NCBI GenBank assembly: GCA_037892935.1
Contig: JAYXKI010000007.1
Location: 2,021,075-2,085,074, forward strand
Direction: 5' to 3'
DNA: 64,000 bases
Source of the DNA: Phlebopus portentosus
Taxonomy: Eukaryota > Basidiomycota > Agaricomycetes > Boletales > Boletinellaceae
This document shows, one piece after another, positions 34,236-46,243 of this stretch. Numbering within the stretch: position 1 is the stretch's first letter; each line of letters opens with the position of its first letter. A program made the translations under genes and the position numbers. The notes beneath the pieces are model-generated. The model was not told the origin of the DNA. It searched no databases and saw only the letters and a list, made by a program, of their open reading frames with translations.

Positions 34236-35984
34236 ATGGCGCCGACGATTCTCAGCGTCAGCAGCAGCAGCAGCAGCGACAGCGACAGCAGCAGCAACAA
34301 CAGCAGGGAGGGGTCGGAGGCTCCCTCTGACCAGATGGAGGTGGACGCCGGGGCGGCGACGGGGGCTCCTGCCGCGGGCGGGATGTCGCGGGCCCCCAGC
34401 GGGCAAGAGGTCCCGCCGGAGTCGCAGGGGGAGACGGAGGAGGAGGGTGGGGAGGGGGGGGGGGGGGGGGGGGGGGAGAACTGGATGCGGCCGTGTGGGC
34501 GGCCATTACGGCGGTGAGGGGGTGGATCGAGCGGGCCCGAAACGATGAGGGGCCCGCTGCCGATGAGCTCGATGGGCTCTTGGTAAATTTGCGTTCCCTT
34601 GATAATAACCGTGTGAGCTGACGATCTGGTTTACTTTTTCAGAAGGGGCTTGGGGAGCGCTTCCCCGCGCTATCCGACGACGCGAGGGCTGAAAAGCCCG
34701 AATATTATTGCGCGGGGAGGTGGTTGGTGAACCGGGCGACGGTGGTGCGGATGGCCGCCGGGGAGGCTAAGGACGCCGCCGAGGCGTTGGACAAGGCCGC
34801 CCAGTCGGAGGTGAATCGCCTCCGACGCGTCGCGGAGAGGCTGGCCGAGCGCCGGGAGGAGGAGGCTCGTGAGGAGGCGAAGCGGAGCGCGGCGAAGGTG
34901 GCCGAGGAGGCGAAAGCCTCCTTCCTCAAGACGCTCGCCACCCTGCGAGTTGGGGGCCCGGAGGTCGTCGAGGCCTTCTGTAGGTCCTCAGGGCACGATG
35001 AGGCGGGGAACCTGGTAAGTCGTTGTCTTGAATCTTGTTTTTTTTTACTGTCTCTGATAATATCTTCTTAGGTCGCGGCGCCTAAAACGAGCACCAAAGC
35101 GAAGGTGCAGGCGCGTCCCGCGGCCAGGCCGGCGACGGGAAAGACGATTACTCTTCCTGGGTCGTCGATCCCTAGTCTTGAGGTGGCGGGTTCGTCCAGC
35201 GAGACGCTCAAGGGGGAGAGTGGTCGAGTGACGCGAGGGGGACGCGAGGGGACGGTCACGGGAAAGACCATTACTCTTGAGGTTGAGTCTGATGAGGGGT
35301 CAACGCGAGCGAAAAGGTCGAGTGGAAAGGAGGTATATGTCGATGTGTGTTTTATGTCCTGGATCTTATTCTTCACTGACATGTTTCGTTTCTAGGTGCC
35401 TCCCCTTCCGAAGCGCGTACGTGAGCCGGTGGTCGAGCCGCCGGCGAAACGAGCAAGAGCGCCGGGAGCGGCGGCCTCGGGTGGGGGCAGGGCGAAAGAG
35501 GAGGCGACAGGAAGACGGGACGGGGCGGTGAGTGCTGTCTTGAATTTTGTTCGTGACACTCTCTGACTATAATATTCAGAGGGAGGAGGGGGGTTGGGAG
35601 TTCGAGAGGGTCGGGCGGCTCCCCAGGGGTCAGAGCCGCTGCCTCCTCGAGTTCGTGTCGCCGGGGTGCGAGCGGTGCATCGGGCGTGGGGAGGTGTGCA
35701 CGAGGCGCCCGCCGGCGCTCCTGTGCCAGGCGTGCCGGGTATCGCACCACCGGTGCGATATCTTGGAGTCGGACGTGACCTTCCTGGCGCAGCAGGAGGT
35801 CCTCGCTCTCCGCCGGCAGCTGGAGGGGATGGAGTCGACGTTGGCGGGAGAGAGTGCGGGTGGGGGGTGGAGGAAAAGGCCCAGGGTGAACGCCGTGGAT
35901 AGGCGGCGAGCCAAACGACGCAAACGGCGTCGGCTCGCGGTCTTCGGCGACCATGAAGCGCCCTTGGGCCGAAAAAAATATTAA
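34236..35984 (+). CDS. antisense accessory gene of element B, five exons, Zn(2)Cys(6)-like and coiled-coil protein
   Basis: Exons: 34236-34582, 34643-35014, 35072-35332, 35396-35527 and 35580-35984, all with GT/AG ends. Exons 2-5 are multiples of three; exon 1 is 347 nt, out of register by one base because of a G homopolymer at about 34447-34478. The N-terminus is a Ser/Asp tract (AGC repeats). Exon 2 is an Ala/Glu/Arg coiled coil (EVNRLRRVAERLAERREEEA). Exon 3 contains two TGKTITL repeats. Exon 5 has the cluster CERC-x6-C-x8-CQAC-x6-C, matching fungal binuclear zinc cluster spacing, and a basic nuclear-signal-like end (RRRAKRRKRRR). It runs opposite to gag-pol, 357 bp beyond the end of pol. 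A nuclear DNA-binding or RNA-regulating role is inferred only. Confidence 0.72.
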
Positions 35985-36341
35985 AAAAAATAGGAAAAAT
36001 ATAAAAGTACAAAAATATTGTATTTTTCTTTTTCTTGTGTACTATAGTGGCTTGTAATAACAAGCCGAATGTTTTTCTTGTGAGGATGGTTCTTTGTGAG
36101 ATCAGGGAATGTAAGATTGAGATGGGCTGGAGTGAAATAGGGAGGATAGGCGCCCTAAAAATAGCGCCGGGGCCGAAAGAATGACTTGAGTAAGGTGAAA
36201 ATGTGGGAGGGGGTGACTCGGCGTCTCGCCGCAGTCGTTTGGGTGATGATTGGAGAGAGTGAAGATAGTGGCGGGTCCGAATAGGTGACTTAGGGAATGT
36301 GTATATAAGGGAGAGGGTGATTATGAGGCTTCGGCGGATCT

Positions 36342-39300
36342 TCATAAGTTGGATTCGGCGTCTAGGTCATCCGCCGCGGTCTCTTGTGCTAGGTTGTCGA
36401 GTTCCGGCGTGGATTTCTGAGTGAGGTCTTCGACTGAGTCGATGATTCGAGTGCGTGCGTGGTAGGGGATAACTCTGAATGCTGCGTAACGAAGTGCTGA
36501 AATGGCGCCGTTTGCTTCGGCGAGAACGTAGGATCCTCCTTTGGTTCGCCGCATGACAATCATGGGCCCTAGGTATTTCGGCTTTGTCTTCCTGTTCAGC
36601 TCGTTTTCTATCTGGGAGTTCCTGACCAGCACAAGTGAGCCGGGGGCGAAATTGTAATCCTTAATTGTTGCGGCGTGGGTTTTCTCGAAGTCCTGTATGG
36701 ATTTGAAGCGTCCCTGGATGACAGATTCCTTGACTCGTTGGAGGTCCTCTGGTCGTTTCTGGAGTGCCCTTGCTCTCGCCGCGATGAGTTGTGCGTCGGA
36801 CATCTTGGAGGTGACCGCCGGCGAGATGTACGTCTGTTCGGCGAGGTCGAAGGGGAGTACTGGTTCGACGCCGTGGGCCATAAAGTATGGGCTATAGCCT
36901 GTGCGGCATTGGATCGTGATTCGTTCAGCCCAAATGGCGTGGTATATATGCTGGGACCACTTGTCTGGGCTTGCGTCGGCGAGCTTCATTAGGGTTTCTC
37001 TGAGGTCCCGGTGTCGCCGCTCAATGATTCCGTTGGCTCTTGAGTTGTACGGCGAGATTCGGATGTGCTGGACATTGTATTTGGCGAGAAGGCGGGGTAA
37101 GTCCTTGGAGAATGAGGCGCCGTTGTCGGTTACGATCTCCTCGACTCATCCCCATCTTGACAAAATATCTTCAAAAACGAAGCGTGCTATCGAGGCGGCG
37201 TTATCTTTGCGCAGCATTCGGAATTCGGGGTATCCGGTGAGCGAGTCTCGGGCCTGAACGATATACTTGAATCCGCCGGAGGGCGGCATTAACATCACGT
37301 CTATATGCACCCTGGAGAATAGCGGCGCGGGCGTCGGGCTTTGCGGCGTGGTATATATTTTCGTAAACTGCCTCGTTTGGCATCGGTGGCAGGTTCTGAT
37401 ATACCATTTGATGTCCTGATGCATTCCTGGCCACCAGAATCGGTCTTGAATCGTTGTTCTGACAGAGAAGAAGCCTTTGTGGCCGAGTTCGTCGTGGGCA
37501 GTTCTGATAATGGAAATTCGGCGTTCTGGCGGAATAACGAGTGCGGCGTGACCTTTGTCGTTCTTTCTGTAGAGTTCGCCGTGCTGTAGGAAGAAACGAG
37601 TGGCTCGGCGTACGAACTGTTTGAATTGGGCGTCTGAAAGATCGGCGGGGCGGGATGGGGCGGCGAGAAATTTCTTGATACACTCGAGGTCTTTGAATCC
37701 TTTTTGGGAGGCTTTGTGATCGGGGAGTTGTACGGGATCGCTGTTTGGGGTATAGGCCGTGTCGGAAAGGTCTTGGTTAAGGAAGGAGTATTGATGGTCG
37801 ATCCATTCTTCGAAGCCTTCGTCTCGCGGTGGATCGGTTTGTGCGGCGCCGCGGCGTGATAGGCCGTCTGGGCCGAGGTGTTTGGGCGCCGGCGTATGAA
37901 TGATCGTGAAATTGAAAAGTAAGATGCCGGCGATCCATCTATTGATAGTGGCGTTGGGTTGGAGGTCTGGGTTGTTAATCATGCCTTTAATATAGCTGGC
38001 GTCGACTTCGACGAAAAAGTGATCGATGCCGACGAGGTATATGCGCGCCTCATATAGAGCTCTGAAGAGGCCGAAGAGTTCTAGCTTCGCCTGGGAGTAG
38101 TTTCGTTCTCTGTTGTTCCAGGTTCCGGACATGAAACGAGATGGGACCCTTTCGCCGTTTTCGCCGAGCTGTAACAAGATGGCGCCATAGCCATGAACGG
38201 AGGAGTCTACACAGAAATGAACAGGTTGTCCTGACTCGTAGTCAATAGAACGAATGGCGCCGGAGGATGCTACGGCGTGTTTTAGTAGATCCATAGATCG
38301 GCGGGCATCTTCGTCGAATAGGAAGGGCTGGTCTTTGCAGAGTAGTTTGTTGAGACCGGCGGATAGTCTGGCGTAGTTCTTCACGAAGTGTCTAAGGACG
38401 CCGGCCGTACCTAAGAATGCCCGAACATCGTGGACATCCCGCGGCGGAGGCCAATCCATTATCGCCTTGACCCTGGATGCATCTGGGACTCGGCCGGCGT
38501 AATTACAGGTGTGTCCTACAATGACTGCTTCTGGTGCGGCGATGATGAGTTTCTTACCCGAGACAGTGGCGCCGACTACTTTGAGGCGTTGGAGGACGCG
38601 GTTGACGTCGTTGAGATGTTCCCAGATGAAGCGGCGGATGTTCGGGTTCCCCGGAATGGTTTCGTAGTTTCCGGCGGCGAGCTCGTATCGGGATTTAGGC
38701 CCTTTTACAGGAATATCGTCGATGTATGGGATACAGACGTGAGGTATCTCGTCTTTGAGTACGAAGGTGACGTCGGCGTGCATAATTTGTTGCGAGTTGG
38801 TGTATCCCATAGGAATCGAGGTGAGGCGAAACGCGCCGAGAGGTGTTTGGAATGTTGTGAGGTCGCGGGATCGTACGTCGAGCTTTCTCTGGTCGAAGGC
38901 GACGAATAGATCGAGTGTGGTGTAGCAGGCATGGCCGCCGAAGGTCTCGGCGATGTGTTCTGTGGGGTAAGGGACGGAGGGGTCGCGTATGGAGACTTTG
39001 TTGAGTGGCTGGAGATCGTGTACAAGCCGAAGGGATTTTCCATCCTTTTTAACGACGCAGAACCATCGGGAGCGGTAAGAGGAATTGGACAGCTCGTAGA
39101 CGCCGGAGTTAATTTTGTCTTTGATTATGTGGACCACTTCGTTGAAGATGCCCGGCGGAATAGGGATGTTTTTCATTACCCACGGCGTATGGTCGACGGT
39201 AGGAATTAGAACCGGCGCGAAGTATTGATAGTCGAGGGAGCCCTTTTCTGTTTCGTCCCAAGCTAGGCCGTCTTCGTGTTGTAGAAGGGTCCAGTATGCA

Positions 39301-39827
39301 AGATTCTTTTCTTCCTCACTGAGGAAACCCGTTGGGTCGATGTCTAGGACGTCGAAGCGTTCTTGTGTAAAGCGGCGTCCTGGAATGAACTCCGGCGGAT
39401 CGATCGGGAGTTTCGGTAGGTCTGTGAGCGGCTGCGGGTGTGATTTGCGTATGATGCGGTAGTCCTCTGGAAGGGTCGCCGATATAGGTTTGGTTCGTTG
39501 GGCGACCTTTTTGTACTTGTAGGCGTGCCCGGCCGGTTGAGCGGCCGTGGTATTAAGAGTGCTGTTGGAGCGGGGTATTCTGTTGCGTACGGGGAGTGAT
39601 TCATCATCGAAAATAGAGTTAATGAAGAAGGCTGGATGTTTTTGGGCTTTGTTCTGGGCTGTGAAACCCTTTTCGGCGGATCGATCAGAAAATGAGGTGG
39701 AGATATCTATGGTGCGGGGATTGAAGGCGATATTTACAGTCGCCGGGCCGTGATGGAGCACATATGCGTCGGGTATGGTTGGGGATATACGCCGCATATG
39801 TTCCGGCGGACGCCGCTGGGACGTCAT
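36342..39827 (-). CDS. Pol of element B (RT, RNase H, integrase), one internal TGA
   Basis: The ATG at 39827-39825 overlaps the Gag-protease stop (ATGA). The frame is open to 36342 except for a TGA at 37146-37148. Seen in order: a linker, a pre-RT region (DGLAWDETEKGSLDYQYF), RT with FCVVKKDG, the catalytic YIDD (about 38715) and GHTCNYAG, RNase H (HFCVDSSVHGYG; VDASYIKGMINN), an integrase zinc site (AHDELGHKGFFSVR...CHRCQ), the first catalytic Asp in HIDVML, TDNG just after the TGA, and Glu in NGIIERRH. A C-terminal module (NRKTKPKYLGPMIVMRRT) follows. Total about 1161 codons. It lacks the chromodomain found in G. The TGA is one transition from CGA (Arg). Confidence 0.92.
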
Positions 39828-42800
39828 TGTCTAGGGGGGCGCTGTTTTTCTGTCCCGGCGCCGCGCTGAATTGTCGGGATCGACATGGTTTCGTTCGTAT
39901 CGGGATGAGTAAGGTATAGCGTCTGTTCGCCGTCGGCCTCGTCTATGACCTGCGCCCTAGTGTGTACGAAAAACGGCTGGCCTAATAGTAACTGAAAGGG
40001 GGCCTTTTCGACGACCTGGACTTGGACAACAATAGAGAAGGCGCCTATGGTGAGTCTGACGCGAGGGATGAGTCCCGCCGAGCGTGAGGTTTGTCTGTCG
40101 GCGGTTTCTACTGTGATTGCTTGGCTCATTATCGTCGGGGACCCAAGGTCCTTCCATACCTCTTTTGGCACGGCGATAAATGTCGACCCCGAGTCGAGCA
40201 AAGCTTTTACTTCGAATTTATCATCGAGCCAGACCTCGATTTCGCGGAGGGGAATGTTTGGCGGGGCGACGGAAGGATCTTCGTCGCCGAAGTTAACTGG
40301 CGAGGTGGGCCTTGGGATCGAGGCGTACATTGCCATCTCGTGATCAGGATTTTCCCTAATTAGTTCTCGGCGCCCCGTGACGAATTCTTTACACTTCTTT
40401 CTGATTTCGGGAGAGGCGGCGAGCAGGCTTCGGATCGGCAGGGTGACTTCCGAGTCCAGAATCTTGTCGAAAACGTTCGATACCGCGGCGTCATCGTATG
40501 CTGGTACGGTGGTTCGGTATTGTGGCTTCGGATCCGCCGCGTCGTCCCTGTGTGGCGCCGAGGGCGTCGGCGGCGGGGCCAGGCGTTGTCCGGGTGGTTT
40601 CCCCTTCTTGCTGTTATCTCCCCATTTCGGGTTGGGGTCTCGAGGCGGCTTTCTGGTGGGGATTTCGATTCCGTCGAAAACTTCTCTGGGGCCTGGCCGT
40701 CTTCCGGCGGCGGCGAAGGCACTCTGCGGTTGTTCGGGGGATTCTTCTTGTTCAAAAAGGAGCGCGACTCCGTCGCAGGCATCGTCGTCTGGGGGGTCTT
40801 CTGGGGTGATAGCCTCGAAGTAGTTCGATTCCTGGATTCGCGGCGGCAGGCCGTTCGGCGGATTTGTATTGTAGGCTAAGGGAGGCGGTGCCCGGTTGAG
40901 GCCCTGGTACATAGATTCCTGTGATGGAGGGTGTGACTGATACATGGATTGTTGAGTCGGCGGTTGTCCCTGATATGTGGGATCCTGCCTCGGCAGAGCG
41001 ATCCTTGGCAGCGTGTCGGATACGGGCTGAATGGGGAGCTGGACGCCAACTGGTGCGTAGTTTGGATTCTCTATGAAGAGCTTATTAATCCTGTCCAGTA
41101 CTGACATCCCCAGTTCTCCCTGAGGAAGTCGGCCATTGGAGGGGTACAAGTACCCTTTGGCGTCGGCGAGCATGATTCCCCTCTGGATCAGGGAGATCTT
41201 GGTGGGACAGTCGCGGGTAGAGTGCGTTACACTGGCGCATACGGCGCATTTTCCGTTAAATCTGGCTTGTCGGGGCTGCGGCGGGGCTCCTGCGGTTGGC
41301 GGCGGAGCGCGGCGGTTTGACTTCTCGGTGGCTTCACGGAGGGCGCGCATTTCCTGGATTAGGAGGGACACCCACGGTTCTTCTTGCTTGACCTGGGGTT
41401 GGTTGATGACTCCGTAGGCCGGAGCACCGGGTTGCGGCGGCGGCGTGTACGTCGTAACTTGTGTATAGGTGGGCATGGCCGCTGTCGCCGCATACATCAG
41501 TGGTTGGTCGGCGGTTGTGAGGCGGCCGCCGGTTAGGATGCGTTCTAGTTCTCTTACAACTGTGTCGATGTCCCAGGGCACGCCGGTAGGGTGGTCGTGC
41601 TTGACAAACCGCAAATTAAGATCCAGCTCTCTGTTTAGCGTCGGGTGGAGGCCTTCTCTGAACATACGCTTCTGTTTGAACTCCGATAGCATGCCGGCGT
41701 CGATAAGATACGAGGAGACGGTGATAAAGTTCCTATGGTATTCGCCGAGGGCGGCGGTGTTCAGCATAATTTGGTTGCGGCTTATGTTAATAAGGTTGTG
41801 GAGGTCGCCGAGTGTGTACTGGGTCGTAGCATTTGGGTAGTACTTTAGGATAGCGTCTTTGAATGCCATAAAGTCGTTTCCTCTCGTTTCGGGCCTTTTG
41901 CACCATAGCTGATCGTCTTTAGCGTCGGCGTAGCATCTTGCCCAAGCGATCATTTGTGCATCTGTTAGGCCGGCGCTTCGTCCAAATAGCCGGACTCTGT
42001 TAAAGAAGATGGGGATTTCCGCGGGGTCGCCGGAGGCGTTGAACTTCGGCGCGCGGCGGTCTCCCGGGTAGGGCATTGTAGCTCCTGGCACTGGTGGGTT
42101 GGGACCACTTAATGGATGGGTATCTGGGTCACTGAGGTCTGGGAGAGGGGGAAAGGCGCCCGCGGGGGTTGGTGCTGGTGCGGCATAGGCTGGTGCGGCG
42201 GGGGACGGCTGTTGGGGGGGCGGCGGGGTCGATCCTGAGGCTGCAGGGGGCGCGGCGGGAATGCCGGTATGGGTGCTGGTCATTGTTGGTATCGAGGCCG
42301 TCTTAGGAGGTGTACTGGGGGTGGGTGGTTGGGCATTGTCAATTGGGGAGAGCCGCGGCCTCTGAGCTGGTGTCGGCGGTGTAAGAGGGGGGGGTGGGGA
42401 GAGCCTCGCCGATCGCTCTTCTTCGACGGGGGATAGTGGAGAGTCGGGGGTGATTGCGTGGCCGTGTACGAGGGAGTCGGGGACGTAAAGGTCGTCGTCC
42501 TCCTGTTCTTCTGCGGTGGAGTATAACTGTAGGCCGGTGCGGCGGTGGAGATCTGGGGGGTTGTCTATATCGGAGAAGAGGTCGGTTTCGATGGGGCCGG
42601 TGGCTGGAGGTTCCTGGAGGGATATTGACAGGTCCTCGATGCCGCCGGGGACACGAACGTGAGTACTGGGGCGAATTTCGGATTCGCGGAGGTCTTTAGG
42701 AACGTGGATGAAACGAGGGGGAATTATAGGCGATATAGGGTGTGCGGCGGCGGTGCTTGCGCTTTCGCCGGGCGGTGGGTTACGTGTAAAAGGAGTGATA

Positions 42801-43082
42801 GATGCTCTTCTGGGACGCCGGGTGGGTGGGTCGTCTGCGGCGATGGACGCGCGTCGACGGTTCGGCGCGGACGGAGATCTGGGTGCGGTGGGACGGGGTT
42901 CTTCTGTTCGGCCTCTTGTAAAGAGTGTGGAATAATGGTATGGTTGGCCGGCGGTTGTGGCTGAGGCTGTTTGACTGTTTTCCGCCCTTCTTTGTAGCCT
43001 TAGTGAGTATCGCGTGCCCTTGGAAGGGCCTGAGATCGGTTGGAACGACACCTTATTACCTCCCTCGCCGTGGGCTCCAAAA
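39824..43082 (-). CDS. Gag-protease of element B
   Basis: One open frame runs from the LTR border to the TGA at 39826-39824. No ATG is seen near its upstream end; the first clear in-frame ATG is at about 42283 (MTSTHTG), so the start is uncertain. The first third is Pro/Arg/Thr-rich and disordered. A Gag capsid-like region follows (APKFNASGDPAEIPIFFNRV...GEYHRNFITVSSYL, about 42080-41690). Next is a zinc knuckle CAVCASVTHSTRDC (about 41245-41205), and near the C-terminus a retropepsin-like site LLDSGSTFIAVP (about 40205-40165). The protease is thus fused to Gag, and Pol is reached by the ATGA overlap. The same layout is recognisable in element A. Confidence 0.88.
43063..43079 (-). other. primer binding site of element B
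   Basis: On the sense strand TGGAGCCCACGGCGAGG lies three bases after the 5' LTR. It differs by one base from the site of element A, so the two families use the same tRNA type. Confidence 0.7.
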
Positions 43083-44797
43083 TGTAGACTATCAGACTCT
43101 CCTAGACAGGGACAAAGGCGGCGGCGGCGGCGTTCGACCACAGGGAGGCGATGTCAAAGGTGTCGAGAGGAAAAAGGGGAGGTCCTACCAGATCTACAGA
43201 CTACCTACAGGCTTTCAGAAGCGACACTCAGCTCAGATGTACAAGGATCTGGCCGTTAGGGCAGATCCGCCGCGCCTTCGAATAACTCGCCGTGGCGATC
43301 CGGGACTCGGCGACTGTATAGGGATCGCCGAGTCTGACTGAACCGGCGAAGGGGTCGCAGCGGCGGACTGGGTGCGGGGCCGGCGGAGGTTCGCACCAGT
43401 GCAATTCCGCCTGGTAGTCGGGGAGATGACGTCGGAACGACACAGAGAAGATGCGGGAGAGAGAGAGTCGACACCACTTAAAAGGGGAGTAGTGTCGGCG
43501 GTGGAACGACGCGGAGGCGGCGGAGGCGGCGAGAAGTGGGAGACTGGACTCAGTCGAAAAGGGGCACCGGCGTCGACGGTAGCGGTGAACACAAGAAGAG
43601 TGACAGCTGCGTCGAGGCGTCGACGAAGTATAATAGATGCCTAGAAGAGTGACGGCTGCGTCAAGGCGTTGAGGAAGAATCACAAATGTTCAGGGGCCGA
43701 GCGGCGGCGGAGGCTAGAGAGAGAGGGACGGCGATGCAGATGTGAGTGGGAAGTCCCCGGAGCGATTACTAGACGAGTGACAGCTGCGCAGAGGGGAGAC
43801 GACCAGGGCGGCGAATGAGCTCGGCGGCTTCTATCCTGTGGGATCCTGGGCCACGCCGTCAGGACGGGATCGGCGAGGGCACGTGACCGGGAGTTCGCCC
43901 GATCCGGCTGTCTGGTTCTCTGTATATACTGGTTTCTTGAAGGAGGCTTCTTTACTTGTAGTTGGTCTCTGGTAGCTGCGTTCTAGAGTGTATCTCTGCT
44001 GCTCTTTAGGATAGATACATGCTCTCTATATATACTATGAGTCCTTGACAAGAAATATTAGTTAAGGCGGCCGGCGGCGAGGCGTGACAGGCGCGCCGCG
44101 ACGGCGGGGGCCGCCGCCGAGATGCGCCGCCAAGCCACCAAGACCTAGGGGTGCCCCAATCGGAACGGCGGAGTGCTGGTACGTCGTGTCGAACGTCGGG
44201 GCCGTTCGGATCGGTCAGGGCGCGCTCTATATGGATCTGAAACGCCAAGGGGTCGAATAAAACTAAAAGGGGGAATATACGGACGGCCGCCGGGCGCGCT
44301 ACCGCGCTCGGCGTACAATGTGGGATGATAAGAATATGAAACAATCAACGAAATGGACCTGAGATTGGTTATCGTTCACCCAGCCGGCGCGGCGGCGGGC
44401 ATACACGTCCGCGATGGCGCGATATACATCCGCCGCAGCGTGTCCGGCCGCCGTGCGAGCATTTCCGAAGCCCGGAGTCACCGGATTCGGCGGAACCGTT
44501 CTTGAGAGAGGCTGGAGAAGGGGAACTAGGGTCTGGTCGAAAGGGGGACAAGGTGATCATAGGATAGGAGTGGAGGCGTCACCGCCAGTTCGTATGGTCG
44601 GCGGCGGCAGCGGCGTGGGTGCTGTTCCCAGGCCGCCGAAGGTCCGGCGGCCGCTGAGCAGGCTGTATTATGGGTAACGGCGGCGAAGGCTGGTTTGCTG
44701 ACAATAGTACGCGGGGTGTCCTGGGTATGGCATAGGGGAGTACAGCCCTTACAGGCCTGTGCCGCTGGACCGGTACAGGTTAGTGCGGTGCACTACA
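43083..44797 (-). repeat. 5' LTR of element B
   Basis: It matches 30463-32168 apart from a 9-bp extra GGAGGCGGC unit (about 43515) and scattered transitions. In sense orientation a TATATATAGAGAGC box (near 44035) is the likely core promoter. Confidence 0.92.
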
Positions 44798-44801
44798 ACG
44801 C

Positions 44802-46239
44802 ATCGATCACAAGTCTCTGGATCTTGGATCTGCATTCAAAAAAAAAAGACAAAGAGATTTGACCCTGCAACCTCGTCCTCAGTTTCTCTCCTTTGTCAAA
44901 CATCGCAGACTTACTTTGTCAGGCTAGCCAGAGCCCTTCCAAGTTGTTTCCCTAAGTTCCGCTTCATTCCGCTCAAAGAAATCCAGTTCTGAAGGTTTCG
45001 CTCATATTCTGACCTTTCTATATGCGTCCCCTTTAATCCATTATGCTCTTGTTCCAGACATGCTTAGTATTGTTTCTTTTGACCTATGTGTCCCTTAAAC
45101 TATTTATATACACTCCTCTCCTTTGTAGATAGCGATATGCATTCCCCTTTTCTTTATGATGTAGGTTCTCTGACTGCTGGGAGGCTTAGTCTTGGACGTT
45201 TACTATAAATATAGCACGACTCTCATAGTAGAAGGACAGCTTAGTGGGAGCTTGGTTGAAGCTTAGCTAGGCAGTTCTCACATTGTCTCAAAGTCCCTCG
45301 ACCTCTAGTCTACTTGTTCATAGTGGACTCTCTCGTCTCTAAAGTCTAATATACGATATTTTGTGTTCTGTACAGTCGATCAGTGATCTCTCTTTGTAGC
45401 AGAGCCATTTGTACATTCGTATAGTTTGCTGTGATCATACAAAGGCTCCTCTTACTTCTCTCACCCAAATCAAAACCTCCTTACGTGTTCTGAACCATTT
45501 CGCCCAGTTTCGCTCATAACCCAGTTACTCTGCGTGCCACTTGCATTCGGTCTTGCAACACCTTCTCCTCTCCATTGTCGTCGGGAAAGGACACCATATC
45601 ACCCTCTTCCTCCTGACATTCCTCTCCCCACTTCCTCAAGTCGTAGCCCAGCGTTGTTCTGCATTATTTCAATCAGAAATGGTCAGTTCTATCGTCCCAC
45701 ACATATCCTTTGATTCTCTCAGTCCCCCTCCATCATTGTTTTGCACCTCCACCCCTTGCATCACATTTCGACATACTCAGCAATTGTCCTTCATCCATCG
45801 TATTGCATTTTGAATTGTTACGCTGTGTTCCGACACTTTAGACTACGAGTGAGATCGACTGCAGTCGCTTACCAGTGTGTTAGCACAGTCAATTAGTCAC
45901 ATTCGGGTTGGTGGTTCGACTAGTGTAGCTTAGTTAGTTTAGTTCTTGTGCCTTGGGTTAGTTGGCTTTAGTCCAGAGCTTGCAGCTGAGCTGGAGAGTC
46001 AATTTAGCCTTTGCACTGCCACCATCAATCTCGGGAGAAGTCTACCCTTGGAATTCTTCCTCAAGCGCTTCCCTCACATCTGTATTCACAAGCCCTTTCA
46101 TTGTATATCCCTATTTCCCTCCATTCCTTTGTGCCCTTAGCTTGGGTGTAATTCTCTGCTGACCATTTGAAGGTATTCTAGGGCAGCCCCTCAAACTATA
46201 CACTCCCTGTCCGGCATCAGAACACCCACAGGAGTTTCA
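44802..46239. repeat. right part of solo LTR C, no gene
   Basis: Non-coding, C/T-rich sequence with a TATTTATATAC motif (about 45105). Frames such as 45541-45813 have no recognisable content. Confidence 0.55.
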
Positions 46240-46243
46240 ACGT

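Larger units (their letters stand above)
30463..44797 (-). mobile_element. young full-length Ty3-type element B, 14.3 kb, 4-bp TSD ACGC
   Basis: LTRs 30463-32168 (1706 bp) and 43083-44797 (1715 bp) start TGTAGACTATC and end GTGCACTACA. They differ by a 9-bp indel and roughly 18 transitions by eye (about 1%). ACGC flanks the element (30459-30462 and 44798-44801). It is GC-rich compared with its surroundings and little mutated. Internal order along the sense (reverse) strand: primer site, gag-protease, pol, an antisense accessory gene, a second sense accessory ORF, a purine tract. Three lesions were seen: one TGA in pol, a G-run frameshift in the antisense gene, and a frameshift in the last ORF. 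Confidence 0.95.
30286..46239. mobile_element. solo LTR C, 4-bp TSD ACGT, inside the 3' LTR of A
   Basis: Left piece 30286-30462, right piece about 44802-46239. ACGT flanks it (30282-30285 and 46240-46243), and its removal restores the A LTR (ATGCACGT followed by GACACGTATTTCGCAG). It ends CACAGGAGTTTCA, the same terminal sequence as the A LTR, so the families are related. It starts TAAAGAG rather than TG, explicable by one G-to-A change. Its length without B is about 1.6 kb. No coding region is present. Confidence 0.65.

Noticed and set aside
33870..34548. Arg/Pro/Gly-rich frames on both strands (129-178 codons)
   Set aside because: They overlap exon 1 of the antisense accessory gene and its upstream region and reflect GC-rich repeats and the G homopolymer.
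35373..36345. 317- and 193-codon reverse frames
   Set aside because: They are shadows of the spliced + strand exons 4-5. Their Pro/Arg-rich content is the complement of Gly/Arg codons, and they would run over the splice sites.
40091..42964. Several 75-150-codon + strand frames
   Set aside because: They are shadows of the Gag-protease frame of element B on the other strand.
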